Positions 25,361 through 33,470 of a stretch of 64,000 nucleotides of DNA are shown here, piece after piece. The DNA comes from Olivibacter jilunii (lineage in GTDB: Bacteria; Bacteroidota; Bacteroidia; Sphingobacteriales; Sphingobacteriaceae), in the NCBI RefSeq assembly GCF_900607235.1, contig NZ_LR027859.1, positions 62,001-126,000 of the forward strand. The letters run 5' to 3'. Under the pieces are notes generated by a model. That model worked only from the letters and a program-made list of their open reading frames with translations. It was not told the origin of the DNA and made no database searches. The position numbers and the translations under genes are program-made. Each line of letters starts with the position of its first letter. Position 1 is the stretch's first letter.

Positions 25361-26755
25361 ATGACAAAAAAACGCTTCCTATCCCTTTGTCTGTTCATTG
25401 TAATGATATTTGTTGTGCATGCACAGTCGTTAAGGATTAACGGTGTATATATTGGTGCAGAGCTATATACCACACCCTTTCAAGGCATGCAGATCAATAA
25501 TATCGTGATCTATTTCAGAAACGATGGTACCTTTAATAACGCATTAAGCCAAACTGACTGGAAAACGAAAGTTAGCGGTTATTATACAAATACAAATAAT
25601 ATCGTACAGCTGACATTCCAAAACGGGGATGAAAGCGAAAAGTATACGTTGGCAACCAATGGTAATCTCGAAAGCACCGCTGGTGTGAAGCATACTTTAC
25701 ATAAGGTGAAGAAAGTGGCGGTTCTTCCCGCGGGGGGATATGAAAAAAGGAATGCTTCTACCAGTGGGGGTATGGGAACAGGTACGCCGGCTGTAGGTGC
25801 TTTTTCTTCAAATTATCTGTATTTTGATGGAAAGGGAAATTTTTCGATGGACCGTTCCGGCATGGTAGGAGTAGCAGGAGATGCAACAGGGGGTACCGTG
25901 GGTGGCCAATTTGAAAAAAGGGGTATAAGCAGTGGAACGTATCAGCTTGGCGATGGAGAAATAACGTTTACATTCGGCAATGGAACAGTTTCCAAACATA
26001 GCTTCTTTTATAGTCCACCGAACGAAGAAGACCTGGTTTTGCTGGATGGAGAATTCTATTTCCGACAGGAAGAGGGGGAAGCGACTATAACTACACAACG
26101 AACAACAGAGGATAGCGGCCCCGCCGACCTATCTGTGACAACCCGGCTTCCTACACCAGCCGATCTATTAATTGGTCTCCGGAGGCAGTATGGTGGCGAA
26201 AGTATAGATAAGATAACAACTGTCAGAGAAATTGCCACCATAACAGGTAATATACAAGCTACCCTTGTAACCGATATTGTCAACAATAAAATACGCGCCG
26301 AGCTGCGACGAAACGGTAAGTTGCTGCTGGTAAAACAGCTGAACGGAAATGAAGGCTGGCAGTGGGTAGAGGGAGTAAAAAAAGCCCTGTCGCAAGACGA
26401 AAAAGAGGAGCTAATGTTAAGCTTGTACCAAGGGGTGCTGGGTTTACATAAAAATTTAAATAGCTATTTCTTAAGCGGAGTTGTCTCTCCATCCGGAGAC
26501 GATTATATCATTACTTTCTACAAAAATCAGCATAAAATTGTTTATTTGATTGGCAGTGATTATTCCTTGAAAGGAAACGCCTATACCATTCATGCTGATC
26601 CCAATATGTCCATTTATAAAGATTTTAGGGAGACAAACGGCATCACATACCCCGGTACTACGGAATCTTCCGATGGAAAGACAAAAGTTACCGCAACCAC
26701 TACTTCGATTGAGTTTAATCCGGTTTTGATGAGTAATGACTGGAAGATACCGTAG
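25361..26755 (+). CDS. Secreted protein of unknown function
   Basis: The 464-residue product has a signal peptide (about 1-22, ending VVHAQ). The N-terminal half (about 25-225) looks beta-rich, with repeated GxFxx-type strands and a Gly/Thr-rich loop near 140 (GGMGTGTPAVGAF), similar in feel to lipocalin-like DUF repeats. A Thr/Glu/Pro-rich linker follows (about 235-260). The C-terminal half (about 265-464) resembles the LolA/LppX-type envelope fold seen in other Bacteroidota secreted proteins (VTDIVNNKIRAELRRNGKLL, then GWQWVEG), but the match is only by pattern. The gene stands alone. I do not assign a function. Confidence 0.7.
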   Translation: MTKKRFLSLCLFIVMIFVVHAQSLRINGVYIGAELYTTPFQGMQINNIVIYFRNDGTFNNALSQTDWKTKVSGYYTNTNNIVQLTFQNGDESEKYTLATNGNLESTAGVKHTLHKVKKVAVLPAGGYEKRNASTSGGMGTGTPAVGAFSSNYLYFDGKGNFSMDRSGMVGVAGDATGGTVGGQFEKRGISSGTYQLGDGEITFTFGNGTVSKHSFFYSPPNEEDLVLLDGEFYFRQEEGEATITTQRTTEDSGPADLSVTTRLPTPADLLIGLRRQYGGESIDKITTVREIATITGNIQATLVTDIVNNKIRAELRRNGKLLLVKQLNGNEGWQWVEGVKKALSQDEKEELMLSLYQGVLGLHKNLNSYFLSGVVSPSGDDYIITFYKNQHKIVYLIGSDYSLKGNAYTIHADPNMSIYKDFRETNGITYPGTTESSDGKTKVTATTTSIEFNPVLMSNDWKIP

Positions 26756-26956
26756 AAATATAAAAACGAACGCAATAGAACGGACAAATTAAAGTGGTAG
26801 AAAATTAAGAGCAAAAAAAGTTGAGAGTATAAAATTATTCGAAGGAACAGGGTTTCTATAATGGATGCTATAGAAAGGAGCCGAATGAAAAGTGAAATAC
26901 CAAGTACGCAAGGTTACATTTGGGCTAGAAAAGAATAAAGATTTTTGCAAAATAAA

Positions 26957-26989
26957 AAAGCGAAATATATTCATTATATATCTCGCTTT
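26957..26989 (-). terminator. Terminator of tRNA-Arg
   Basis: AAAGCGAAATATA and a near complement TATATCTCGCTTT form the stem; the minus strand then continues TTTATTTTGC. It starts 6 bases beyond the tRNA 3' end. Confidence 0.75.
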
Positions 26990-26995
26990 CTGATG

Positions 26996-27069
26996 TGCAC
27001 TTGAAGGGAGTCGAACCCCTAACCTCCTGATCCGTAGTCAGGTGCTCTATCCAATTAAGCTACAAGTGC
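26996..27069 (-). tRNA. tRNA-Arg (anticodon ACG)
   Basis: Read on the minus strand from 27069, this is a 74-base cloverleaf with acceptor GCACUUG paired with CAAGUGC and discriminator A. The anticodon stem CCUGA/UCAGG has loop CUACGGA, giving anticodon ACG, and the T arm is GGGGUUCGACUCCC. The A34 would be read as inosine to decode CGU/CGC/CGA. CCA is not encoded. Confidence 0.95.
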
Positions 27070-27085
27070 GTTCCGAATTGGAATG

Positions 27086-27116
27086 CAAAGATATGAACGA
27101 TTGTTAAAATTCCAAA
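27086..27116 (-). promoter_or_regulatory. Promoter of tRNA-Arg
   Basis: On the minus strand TTTG (27113-27116), 19 bases and TATCTTTG (27086-27093) give a perfect -33/-7 match, 17 bases before the tRNA 5' end. Confidence 0.8.
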
Positions 27117-27281
27117 AATATTTAAATAAAAATAGCTTAAAAATTTTGTGCTCTTTGTTAAATAATTGATTATGTGGGTAAAAAAAGAAGTGATTTTTTT
27201 GATGGGATGTATTTCAGTGAATATTTGTACATCTTGGTACAAGATATGTGGTAAAATGCATGCATTGGTAAAACTTATTTT

Positions 27282-27289
27282 TAGCTTTG
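27282..27289 (+). promoter_or_regulatory. Probable -7 element of the alpha/beta hydrolase gene
   Basis: TAGCTTTG fits TAnnTTTG. It overlaps the earliest in-frame TTG (27287), so transcription would start after it and the ATG at 27305 must be the real start. Confidence 0.5.
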
Positions 27290-27304
27290 AAGTTTATAAA
27301 GAAC

Positions 27305-28132
27305 ATGAATTATCAGTTTTCCGTACAACGAAAAAAAATACGAGTGGGGGATATCAGCGTCTCTTATTTGCTGAAAGAGTCTGCCCGTCCAACGAAGACC
27401 GTCATTTTTATCCATGGCTTTCCCTTTAATAAAAATATGTGGATATATCAGTTAGAAGCACTACCGGAAGACATTCGAGGTATTGCTATGGATGTGCGTG
27501 GCCATGGGAGGAGTACAAGTGGACATGGTTACTTCAGTGTGGATGTTTTTGCACAGGATTTAATCGCGTTTGTAGAGAGATTGGGATTGGATAAAGTGGT
27601 GTTGTGTGGAATTTCTATGGGAGGTTATATCGCTTTACGGGCTTATCAATTAGCTCCTTCAGTCTTCCATGGAATGGTGCTGGCCGATACGAACTCGCAA
27701 GCGGATTCAAATGAGGCTAAAATTAAACGCTTCGATACCATACAGTCGGTACTAAAATATGGTAGACGAACTTTTGCTATAGGTTTTGTAAGGAATGTTT
27801 TTTCGGAGACGAGCTTGCAGACAAGGACGGAAGAGGTCGACTTGATTCGTAGTAGCATCAGAAGGAATGATATCCGTAGTATATGTGCAACTCTTTTGGC
27901 TTTGGCTTCAAGAACGGATACAACAGAAAGTCTGCATACCATCCCTTTTCCTTGTTTGATCATTAGGGGAAGTGAAGATAAGTTGATGACCCGAGAGCAA
28001 GCCCAAGTATTGAAAGAGCATATTAAATATGCAGAATTAGTGGAGATTGAGCACTGTGGGCATCTGCCTAATTTAGAAGCCCCTGAAATTTTTAATCAGA
28101 TCTTGGAGCAATATCTTGCCAAACTTGTTTAG
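27305..28132 (+). CDS. Alpha/beta hydrolase
   Basis: I chose the ATG at 27305 (275 residues) over the TTG six codons earlier, because the latter falls within a -7 promoter element. The fold is clear: HGFPFNKNMW (oxyanion region), DVRGHGRS, the nucleophile elbow GISMGG with Ser at about residue 100, an acid Asp in RGSEDKLM near 228, and the catalytic His in EHCGHLPNLE near 254. Its substrate is not evident; relatives include esterases, lactonases and 3-oxoadipate enol-lactonase-like enzymes. It is a single gene convergent with a small basic protein gene. Confidence 0.88.
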   Translation: MNYQFSVQRKKIRVGDISVSYLLKESARPTKTVIFIHGFPFNKNMWIYQLEALPEDIRGIAMDVRGHGRSTSGHGYFSVDVFAQDLIAFVERLGLDKVVLCGISMGGYIALRAYQLAPSVFHGMVLADTNSQADSNEAKIKRFDTIQSVLKYGRRTFAIGFVRNVFSETSLQTRTEEVDLIRSSIRRNDIRSICATLLALASRTDTTESLHTIPFPCLIIRGSEDKLMTREQAQVLKEHIKYAELVEIEHCGHLPNLEAPEIFNQILEQYLAKLV

Positions 28133-28314
28133 TTGTGGGTATTGTGCTTTGTGGGAGGTTGTTCGCTGAATTCTTTCTTTTTGGCAGGGCTTTTTAAATT
28201 GGCCGGCTCTTTTTTGTATTGCGTGTCTTTCTTTTTTTTAACGACTTTATTATCCTCCGGTGTAGATTGCTCGGAGTCGTGGGGTTCAAACTTGTTTTTG
28301 CTTTGCCTGTTCAT
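28129..28314 (-). CDS. Small Lys-rich hypothetical protein
   Basis: The 61-residue product is highly polar: MNRQSKNKFEPHDSEQST at the start, many Lys (KVVKKKKD, PAKKKEF) and no hydrophobic core, so it is probably disordered. The frame overlaps the hydrolase stop by 4 bases and has a normal ATG with no signal peptide. The opposite strand frame of about the same size has a far more unlikely composition for a protein. It may be a small nucleic-acid-binding or stress protein, but no family is recognised and it may not be expressed. Confidence 0.45.
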   Translation of the reverse strand: MNRQSKNKFEPHDSEQSTPEDNKVVKKKKDTQYKKEPANLKSPAKKKEFSEQPPTKHNTHN

Positions 28315-28397
28315 GGTGTAACGATTTGTTTGTAGAATGTTTACGTTGATTTAACACAAAAACACATTTTTTGTTTTAACTGCACAGTTAGGTAAAG

Positions 28398-28405
28398 TAA
28401 ATTTG
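28398..28405 (+). promoter_or_regulatory. Probable -7 element of gap
   Basis: TAAATTTG matches TAnnTTTG and lies 23 bases before the gap start. The TTTG at 28370-28373 is 24 bases upstream, longer than usual. Confidence 0.4.
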
Positions 28406-28428
28406 CCTATTCCTAATATATCAAACGA

Positions 28429-29433
28429 ATGAGGGTAGCTATTAATGGTTTTGGTCGTATCGGCCGAAACACTTTACGAAATATAATACGAAGAAATGAT
28501 GCGATTGAAATAGTTGCCATTAATGACTTGGCTGATGTAGCGACGCTTGCACATTTATTTAGATATGATTCGGTACATGGTCCGTTCGAAGGGCAAGTCG
28601 CTATCAGTGGTGATGATTTGGTTGTAAATGGAAAATCCATTCGGATTGTTAACGTCCGTTCTCCACAGGATTTACCTTGGGATACGCTCGACATTGATGT
28701 GGTGGTAGAAAGTACCGGAAAGTTTACGGCTAAGAACCTGGCAGCGGAACATTTGAAGGCGGGCGCGAAAAAGGTTTTGATTTCGGCTCCCTCTCCTGAT
28801 AAGGAAGTGCCAACAATCGTATTAGGAGTAAATGATGAAACGGTCGATTGGAGTAGTCCCATTTTGTCTAATGCTTCCTGTACCACAAATAATGTAGCTC
28901 CACTCATTAAAGTATTGGATGCACATTGGAAGGTTATAGATGGTTATATAACGACCGTCCATTCCATGACCGGTGATCAGAATCTGCACGACGCGCCACA
29001 TAAAGATTTGAGACGAGCGCGAGCTGCTTCTTCATCCATTATACCGACCACAACAGGGGCTGCGAAGGCAGTAACGAATGTTTTTCCTCATTTGGATGGA
29101 AAATTAGGTGGTGCAGGCATCCGTGTACCTGTATTGAATGGTTCGCTAACTGATTTTACCTGCATATTGGAGAGAAAGCCGTCGGTATCGGAAATTAACA
29201 ATGCGTTTGCTAAAGCAGCTGAAAACGATCTGAAAGGAATTTTACAGTATACGGAAGATCCCATCGTTTCGATCGATATTGTCAACTCACCTTTTTCCTG
29301 TATTTTCGATGCCCAACTAACGTCAGTTGTAGGGGGACTGGTAAAGGTTGTGGGCTGGTATGATAATGAATTTGGGTATTCTAATCGCTTAGTAGATCTA
29401 TTGCTTAAGTTAAAAGCTAATCAGGCTTTTTAG
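28429..29433 (+). CDS. gap: Glyceraldehyde-3-phosphate dehydrogenase, type I
   Basis: The 334-residue product has NAD-binding INGFGRIGRNTLR (about 4-16) and the active-site SNASCTTN with Cys151, followed by catalytic His in TTVHSMTGDQ. The WYDNEFGYSNR C-terminal signature is present. It oxidises glyceraldehyde-3-phosphate to 1,3-bisphosphoglycerate in glycolysis. The residue after the first NAD strand is Asn-Asp (AINDLAD), consistent with NAD preference. pgk, the next step of the pathway, lies 263 bases downstream. Confidence 0.96.
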   Translation: MRVAINGFGRIGRNTLRNIIRRNDAIEIVAINDLADVATLAHLFRYDSVHGPFEGQVAISGDDLVVNGKSIRIVNVRSPQDLPWDTLDIDVVVESTGKFTAKNLAAEHLKAGAKKVLISAPSPDKEVPTIVLGVNDETVDWSSPILSNASCTTNNVAPLIKVLDAHWKVIDGYITTVHSMTGDQNLHDAPHKDLRRARAASSSIIPTTTGAAKAVTNVFPHLDGKLGGAGIRVPVLNGSLTDFTCILERKPSVSEINNAFAKAAENDLKGILQYTEDPIVSIDIVNSPFSCIFDAQLTSVVGGLVKVVGWYDNEFGYSNRLVDLLLKLKANQAF

Positions 29434-29696
29434 TTATCGATTTGATGTTTAGGGAATAGGACTTCGGAGCGTGATGTGTTTAAGTCTATGTTAATTCACG
29501 CTTTCCGCGGTATTGCTTTATTGCAGAAGCAAGCATTTTTCTATATGTTTGCTGCAACAGTGCAAGCTGCAAGGTTAATGAACAGGGGGCTTTCGAGCTT
29601 TTGCGAGACGGAAGTAACCCGTAATGGCATACTGAGCAGCAGGTTCTTTTTTACTGACTTAGCAACGCGAACAACATATTATTAATAACTATTCAA

Positions 29697-30887
29697 ATGA
29701 AGACAATTGAAGATTTTAACTTTTCCGGGAAGAAGGCTTTAGTGCGGGTGGATTTTAATGTGCCATTGGATGAAAATTTTAATATCACAGACGATAATCG
29801 TATAAAAGGAGCAAAACCAACAATCGAAAAGATTTTAAAGGACGGTGGAGCTGTGATTTTGATGTCGCACCTTGGACGACCAAAAGATGGGCCTACCGAC
29901 AAATTTTCCTTAAAACATATTGTAAACCATCTCTCTAAAGAGCTGGGTGTTCAGGTCGCTTTTGCAAATGACTGCATTGGTCAAGAGGCGATTGATAAAG
30001 CAAAGAATCTAAAAAATGGCGAGGTATTGTTGCTAGAGAATTTGCGCTTCTATAAAGAAGAGGAAAAAGGTGATGAGACTTTTGCCGAAAAATTAGCGGC
30101 ATTGGGTGATGTTTATGTAAATGATGCATTCGGTACTGCCCACCGGGCTCATGCATCAACAGCAGTGATTGCGAAGTTTTTCCCTCAGGCTAAATATTTC
30201 GGTTATTTGATGGCCGCAGAATTAAAAAACGCGGAAAAGGTATTGAATAATCCAGAAAGACCATTTACAGCTATTATGGGTGGTGCAAAGGTTTCTGATA
30301 AATTAGAACTGATTGATGCATTACTTTCTAAAGTGGATAATCTGATTATCGGTGGCGGAATGGCCTATACTTTTGTGAAAGCAAAAGGAGGAGAAATTGG
30401 ACAATCGCTTGTTGAGTTGGATAAACTTGACTTAGCAAATAGCTTAGTGGAAAAGGCGAAAGCAAAAGGAGTCCAGTTGATTTTGCCTACAGACTCGCAG
30501 ATTGCCGACAAATTTGCAAATGATGCTGCTGTCTATGATGGTCCGAACAACCAAATACCAGCCGATAAGATGGGCTTAGATATTGGGTCCGAATCAGCGA
30601 AGAAGTTTTCAGAAGTTATTAAATCGTCTAAAACTATTTTGTGGAACGGACCAATGGGTGTGTTTGAGATGGACACTTTTGCAAAAGGAACCAAAGCAGT
30701 TGCGGAAGCGGTGGTGGAAGCGACGAAGGAGGGGGCTTTTTCTTTAATAGGTGGTGGCGACTCTGCTGCGGCTGTTACAAAGTTTAATATGACAGATGAT
30801 GTAAGTTACGTAAGTACCGGTGGAGGTGCCCTGCTTGAGTATATGGAAGGTAAAGAGCTGCCAGGAGTAAAAGCAGTGAACGATTAG
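29697..30887 (+). CDS. pgk: Phosphoglycerate kinase
   Basis: The 396-residue product has the substrate-binding strand [10 protein letters not shown] (about 16-25), the MSHLGRPK motif, and ATP-site segments including [12 protein letters not shown] and GGGDSAAAV. It transfers the phosphate of 1,3-bisphosphoglycerate to ADP. It follows gap on the same strand, separated by a 263-base spacer that has hairpin-forming repeats and no convincing gene. A strong terminator follows. Confidence 0.96.
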   Translation: MKTIEDFNFSGKKALVRVDFNVPLDENFNITDDNRIKGAKPTIEKILKDGGAVILMSHLGRPKDGPTDKFSLKHIVNHLSKELGVQVAFANDCIGQEAIDKAKNLKNGEVLLLENLRFYKEEEKGDETFAEKLAALGDVYVNDAFGTAHRAHASTAVIAKFFPQAKYFGYLMAAELKNAEKVLNNPERPFTAIMGGAKVSDKLELIDALLSKVDNLIIGGGMAYTFVKAKGGEIGQSLVELDKLDLANSLVEKAKAKGVQLILPTDSQIADKFANDAAVYDGPNNQIPADKMGLDIGSESAKKFSEVIKSSKTILWNGPMGVFEMDTFAKGTKAVAEAVVEATKEGAFSLIGGGDSAAAVTKFNMTDDVSYVSTGGGALLEYMEGKELPGVKAVND

Positions 30888-30907
30888 TTTTACCTAAAGA
30901 TATAAGA

Positions 30908-30939
30908 CAGCAAAGGAGGGACACTGCCCTCCTTTGCTG
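30908..30939. terminator. Bidirectional terminator between pgk and the BON lipoprotein gene
   Basis: CAGCAAAGGAGGG (30908-30920) and CCCTCCTTTGCTG (30927-30939) are a perfect 13-base-pair stem with a 6-base loop. On the plus strand it is followed by TTTATTTTT. On the minus strand it is followed by TCTTATATC, so the plus-strand terminator for pgk is stronger. Confidence 0.85.
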
Positions 30940-30955
30940 TTTATTTTTACAGAAA

Positions 30956-31267
30956 TTATTGCGTTGGTTCATTTGAATCTACCGCTGTTTGCACTTTGTG
31001 TGCGACGGTGGCCTTGTTGACTACCGATTTGACACTTTTAATACTTCTTGCCGTCTGTTCCGCTTCTCTCATGCTTTCTTCATCCGGAAAAGTGCCGGTA
31101 AATGTTGCGATGCCTTCTGACACAACAACTTGTGCTCCTGGTTCTAATACGTATTCAATTTCCTGCTGGGCACGCTGATCCTTCAATGATTTTGAGCTAC
31201 ATGATATTAGCCAGAAACATACTCCCATTACTATAACAGGTAGTACGAATAACCGTTTGGAGTTCAT
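30956..31267 (-). CDS. BON-domain lipoprotein
   Basis: The 103-residue product has a lipobox (WLISCSSK, Cys23), then one BON domain of about 65 residues with VVVSEGIATFTGTFPDEES and a conserved hydrophobic run VKSVVNKATV. BON domains bind membranes or other proteins in the envelope. Its small size and single domain suggest a periplasmic lipoprotein akin to OsmY-like proteins. It is convergent with pgk and shares the terminator. Confidence 0.75.
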   Translation of the reverse strand: MNSKRLFVLPVIVMGVCFWLISCSSKSLKDQRAQQEIEYVLEPGAQVVVSEGIATFTGTFPDEESMREAEQTARSIKSVKSVVNKATVAHKVQTAVDSNEPTQ

Positions 31268-31597
31268 GACTGCTAAAATTTGATTCTAAATTATAATTGG
31301 CCGCTATTTGTTTTATGGATGCGGTTTTCTCTAATACAATTTTGGTTGTATAATGTTTTAAACTGTTGCTCCTCAGTTGTTTAATCTGTTATAAATTTAG
31401 GGATATTCCATCAATGTTACAATATTTTTCAGTATTTCATTCGGTTTTTTTCAGCTGATATTTTTTCTTTTTTCGTTTGAAGGGGCTGATGGTCGAAGGT
31501 AAAAAAGGACTTGAAGCGCTTAAGAGACTGGTTTTTTCCAATCGTCAATTTATGGTTGGAAATTGCGAAAAAATGGCGGTGAGTGGGAGGAAGTACC

Positions 31598-31606
31598 TGT
31601 GGAAAA
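31598..31606 (-). promoter_or_regulatory. DnaA-box-like 9-mer upstream of mraZ
   Basis: TGTGGAAAA reads TTTTCCACA on the minus strand, fitting the loose DnaA box TTWTNCACA. It lies just left of the MraZ repeats. A single copy could be chance. Confidence 0.25.
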
Positions 31607-31614
31607 CTTTTTTG

Positions 31615-31639
31615 TGGGAGAAAGTGGGAGAAAGTGGAA
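31615..31639 (+). promoter_or_regulatory. MraZ box: three repeats at 10-base spacing
   Basis: TGGGA at 31615 and 31625, then TGGAA at 31635, are each separated by GAAAG, so the period is exactly one helix turn. This matches the TGGGN repeat operator through which MraZ represses its own operon in other bacteria. They overlap the expected -33 region of a promoter whose -7 element is at 31654, consistent with repression. Confidence 0.75.
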
Positions 31640-31653
31640 GATTTATCTAATTT

Positions 31654-31661
31654 TACATTTG
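31654..31661 (+). promoter_or_regulatory. Candidate -7 element of the dcw cluster
   Basis: TACATTTG matches TAnnTTTG and lies 22 bases before the mraZ start. No clear TTTG is found at the -33 distance, where the MraZ repeats lie. Confidence 0.4.
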
Positions 31662-31683
31662 ATTATTTGGATAAACTGTATAG

Positions 31684-32148
31684 ATGGCTCATTTTCTCGG
31701 AGAATTTGAATGCAAGCTAGATACCAAAGGAAGAATGGTATTACCTGCCGGCCTCAAGAAGCAAATGCCTGAGGTGGAGCGGGAAGGGCTTGTTATTAAC
31801 CGGGGGTTGGAAGCTCATCTAGTGATTTATCCAAGAAAGGAGTGGGATCGTATTATGGAGGAGTTGAGTAGGCTAAATACCTTCGAGCGTAAGACTCGGG
31901 AATTTGTGAGAAAATTTATGCGCGGAGCCACTGAACTTACTTTGGATGCTGCTAACCGGGTATTAGTACCCAAGCCTTTGTTAGAATACGCGGGAATTGA
32001 CGGGGAGGTGGTCTTGGCGAGTCAGTTTAACAAGATTGAAATGTGGGCCAAAGATGCTTATGACGCGCAATGGGATGATGAAGGAGATGATTTTGCTGCT
32101 TTGGCGGAGGAGGTGATGGGGAATTTAAATAAAAGACTGGATGGATAA
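31684..32148 (+). CDS. mraZ: Transcriptional regulator MraZ
   Basis: The 154-residue product has two AbrB-like SpoVT/MraZ domains: FLGEFECKLDTKGRMVLPAGL (1-50) and a second with AANRVLVPKPLLEYAGI. It forms ring-shaped oligomers that bind the TGGGA repeats just upstream, and usually represses the division and cell wall cluster. Its C-terminal part is acidic. It overlaps rsmH by 8 bases, so translation is coupled. Confidence 0.93.
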   Translation: MAHFLGEFECKLDTKGRMVLPAGLKKQMPEVEREGLVINRGLEAHLVIYPRKEWDRIMEELSRLNTFERKTREFVRKFMRGATELTLDAANRVLVPKPLLEYAGIDGEVVLASQFNKIEMWAKDAYDAQWDDEGDDFAALAEEVMGNLNKRLDG

Positions 32149-33052
32149 TGGTTATCATTTACCGGTCATGTTGCAAGAATGCATCGAGGCACTTGCCATA
32201 AAGCCCAATGGCGTTTATGTAGACGTCACATTTGGAGGCGGGGGGCATTCGAGTGCTATTATCCAACATTTAGGTGAGGAAGGGAGACTCATTGCTTTCG
32301 ACCAAGATCCGGACGCTTTAAATAATGCCCTGCCGGATGAACGGTTTACGCTGATTCATCAAAATTTTAGGTATTTAAAGAATAATTTGCGTTTACAGGG
32401 ACTTAAACAAGTTGATGGGATTTTAGCAGATTTGGGTGTGTCTTCGCATCAATTTGATGAAGCGGAAAGAGGGTTTTCCATTCGTTTTGATGCAGACTTG
32501 GATATGCGAATGGATCGAGTAGGTGAATTAGATGCAAAAGGTATTTTGAATTCGTATTCCGAAGAGGATTTGCATCGCATTTTTGGGATGTACGGAGAAG
32601 TTCAAAATGCAAAAAGCCTGGCCAAGGTAATCGTGACAAGTCGTTTGTCGAGGCCTATTAATACGGTGTCTGACTTGAAGTCCATCGTATCGAAATTGGT
32701 TCCGAGGGGAAAGGAGAATAAGTACTATGCACAACTTTTTCAGGCCCTACGTATAGAAGTAAATAAAGAATTGGAGGCCCTGCAAGAGTTTTTGGTACAG
32801 GCGCAAGCGGTTTTAAAGCCGGGAGGAAGGTTAGTCGTGATGTCGTATCATTCACTTGAAGATCGATTAGTTAAGAACTTTATGGCAAAAGGCAAATTTA
32901 AAGGGGAGGTTGAAAAGGATTTTTATGGGAATGAAATAAAGCCTTTTATGCTGGTGAGTCGAAAAGCCATTATTGCTTCGGAGGATGAAATAAGACAAAA
33001 CAACCGAGCAAGAAGTGCTAAATTACGGGTGGCGGAGAAGTTAAATGGTTAA
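32141..33052 (+). CDS. rsmH: 16S rRNA (cytosine-1402 N4)-methyltransferase RsmH
   Basis: The 303-residue product starts with HLPVMLQECIEAL and has the S-adenosylmethionine-binding VDVTFGGGGHS motif (about 27-37), ADLGVSSHQFD, and SYHSLEDRLVKNF near residue 230. It methylates C1402 of 16S rRNA. This length and these motifs are typical of RsmH (older name MraW). It is the usual second gene of the dcw cluster, overlapping mraZ and the FtsL-like gene by 8 bases each. Confidence 0.95.
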   Translation: MDNGYHLPVMLQECIEALAIKPNGVYVDVTFGGGGHSSAIIQHLGEEGRLIAFDQDPDALNNALPDERFTLIHQNFRYLKNNLRLQGLKQVDGILADLGVSSHQFDEAERGFSIRFDADLDMRMDRVGELDAKGILNSYSEEDLHRIFGMYGEVQNAKSLAKVIVTSRLSRPINTVSDLKSIVSKLVPRGKENKYYAQLFQALRIEVNKELEALQEFLVQAQAVLKPGGRLVVMSYHSLEDRLVKNFMAKGKFKGEVEKDFYGNEIKPFMLVSRKAIIASEDEIRQNNRARSAKLRVAEKLNG

Positions 33053-33470
33053 AGGTATGTTGAACAGGTACAAAAATGAAGGATTAAGTGAAGAGCAACA
33101 AGAGGCCTTGCAAAATGATGTAGAAGCGAAAGCAGATGAATCAAAGGACTTTCTGAAATCGCTGTTAACACCTAAAGGCTTTTCCGCGGCAAGGGCGGTT
33201 GCGGCGGTTCCTTTTATTGGTTATTTGGCACTTTTAGCTATTATATATATAGCCAATCGGCATTTTGCAGAAGACAGTGTACGTGAAATCGACACCTTGT
33301 CAAAAGAAGTAAAGTATTTGAGCTGGGAATATAAGTCGCTAAAGGCCGATCTCATGCTTAAGAGTACACAGAGTGAAGTGGCGAGGAAGGTTGATACGAT
33401 CGGACTGAAGGCTTTGGTTGAGCCACCAAAGAAAATCGTTTTAGGGCAAGAAGATATTGTTAATAAATAA
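33045..33470 (+). CDS. ftsL: FtsL-like cell division protein
   Basis: The 141-residue product has a cytoplasmic N-terminal region of about 50 residues, one transmembrane segment (about 57-73, PFIGYLALLAIIYIA) and then a helical segment of about 60 residues with a coiled-coil pattern (LSKEVKYLSWEYKSLKADLML). The position between rsmH and ftsI is the standard place of FtsL. It is probably a bitopic partner of FtsQ and FtsI. Primary sequence is poorly conserved, so the symbol relies partly on position. It ends exactly where ftsI begins. Confidence 0.8.
   Translation: MVKGMLNRYKNEGLSEEQQEALQNDVEAKADESKDFLKSLLTPKGFSAARAVAAVPFIGYLALLAIIYIANRHFAEDSVREIDTLSKEVKYLSWEYKSLKADLMLKSTQSEVARKVDTIGLKALVEPPKKIVLGQEDIVNK

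Larger units (their letters stand above)
31268..31683. other. 416-base spacer upstream of mraZ
   Basis: The right half contains the MraZ-box repeats and a -7 candidate; the left half includes the 5' flank of the divergent BON lipoprotein gene. The remainder is AT-rich with no gene that I can support. Confidence 0.5.

Noticed and set aside
27287-27304. Earlier TTG start of the alpha/beta hydrolase
   Set aside because: It overlaps a TAGCTTTG -7 promoter element, so it would lie before or at the transcription start.
28133-28321. 62-residue plus-strand frame opposite the Lys-rich protein
   Set aside because: It is the complementary reading of the Lys-rich frame, with long runs of Phe, Leu and Ser; the minus-strand product is slightly more plausible.
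29476-29685. 69-residue open frame between gap and pgk
   Set aside because: Composition is unlike a folded protein, it has no recognisable family, and the region shows hairpin-forming repeats, so it is treated as spacer.
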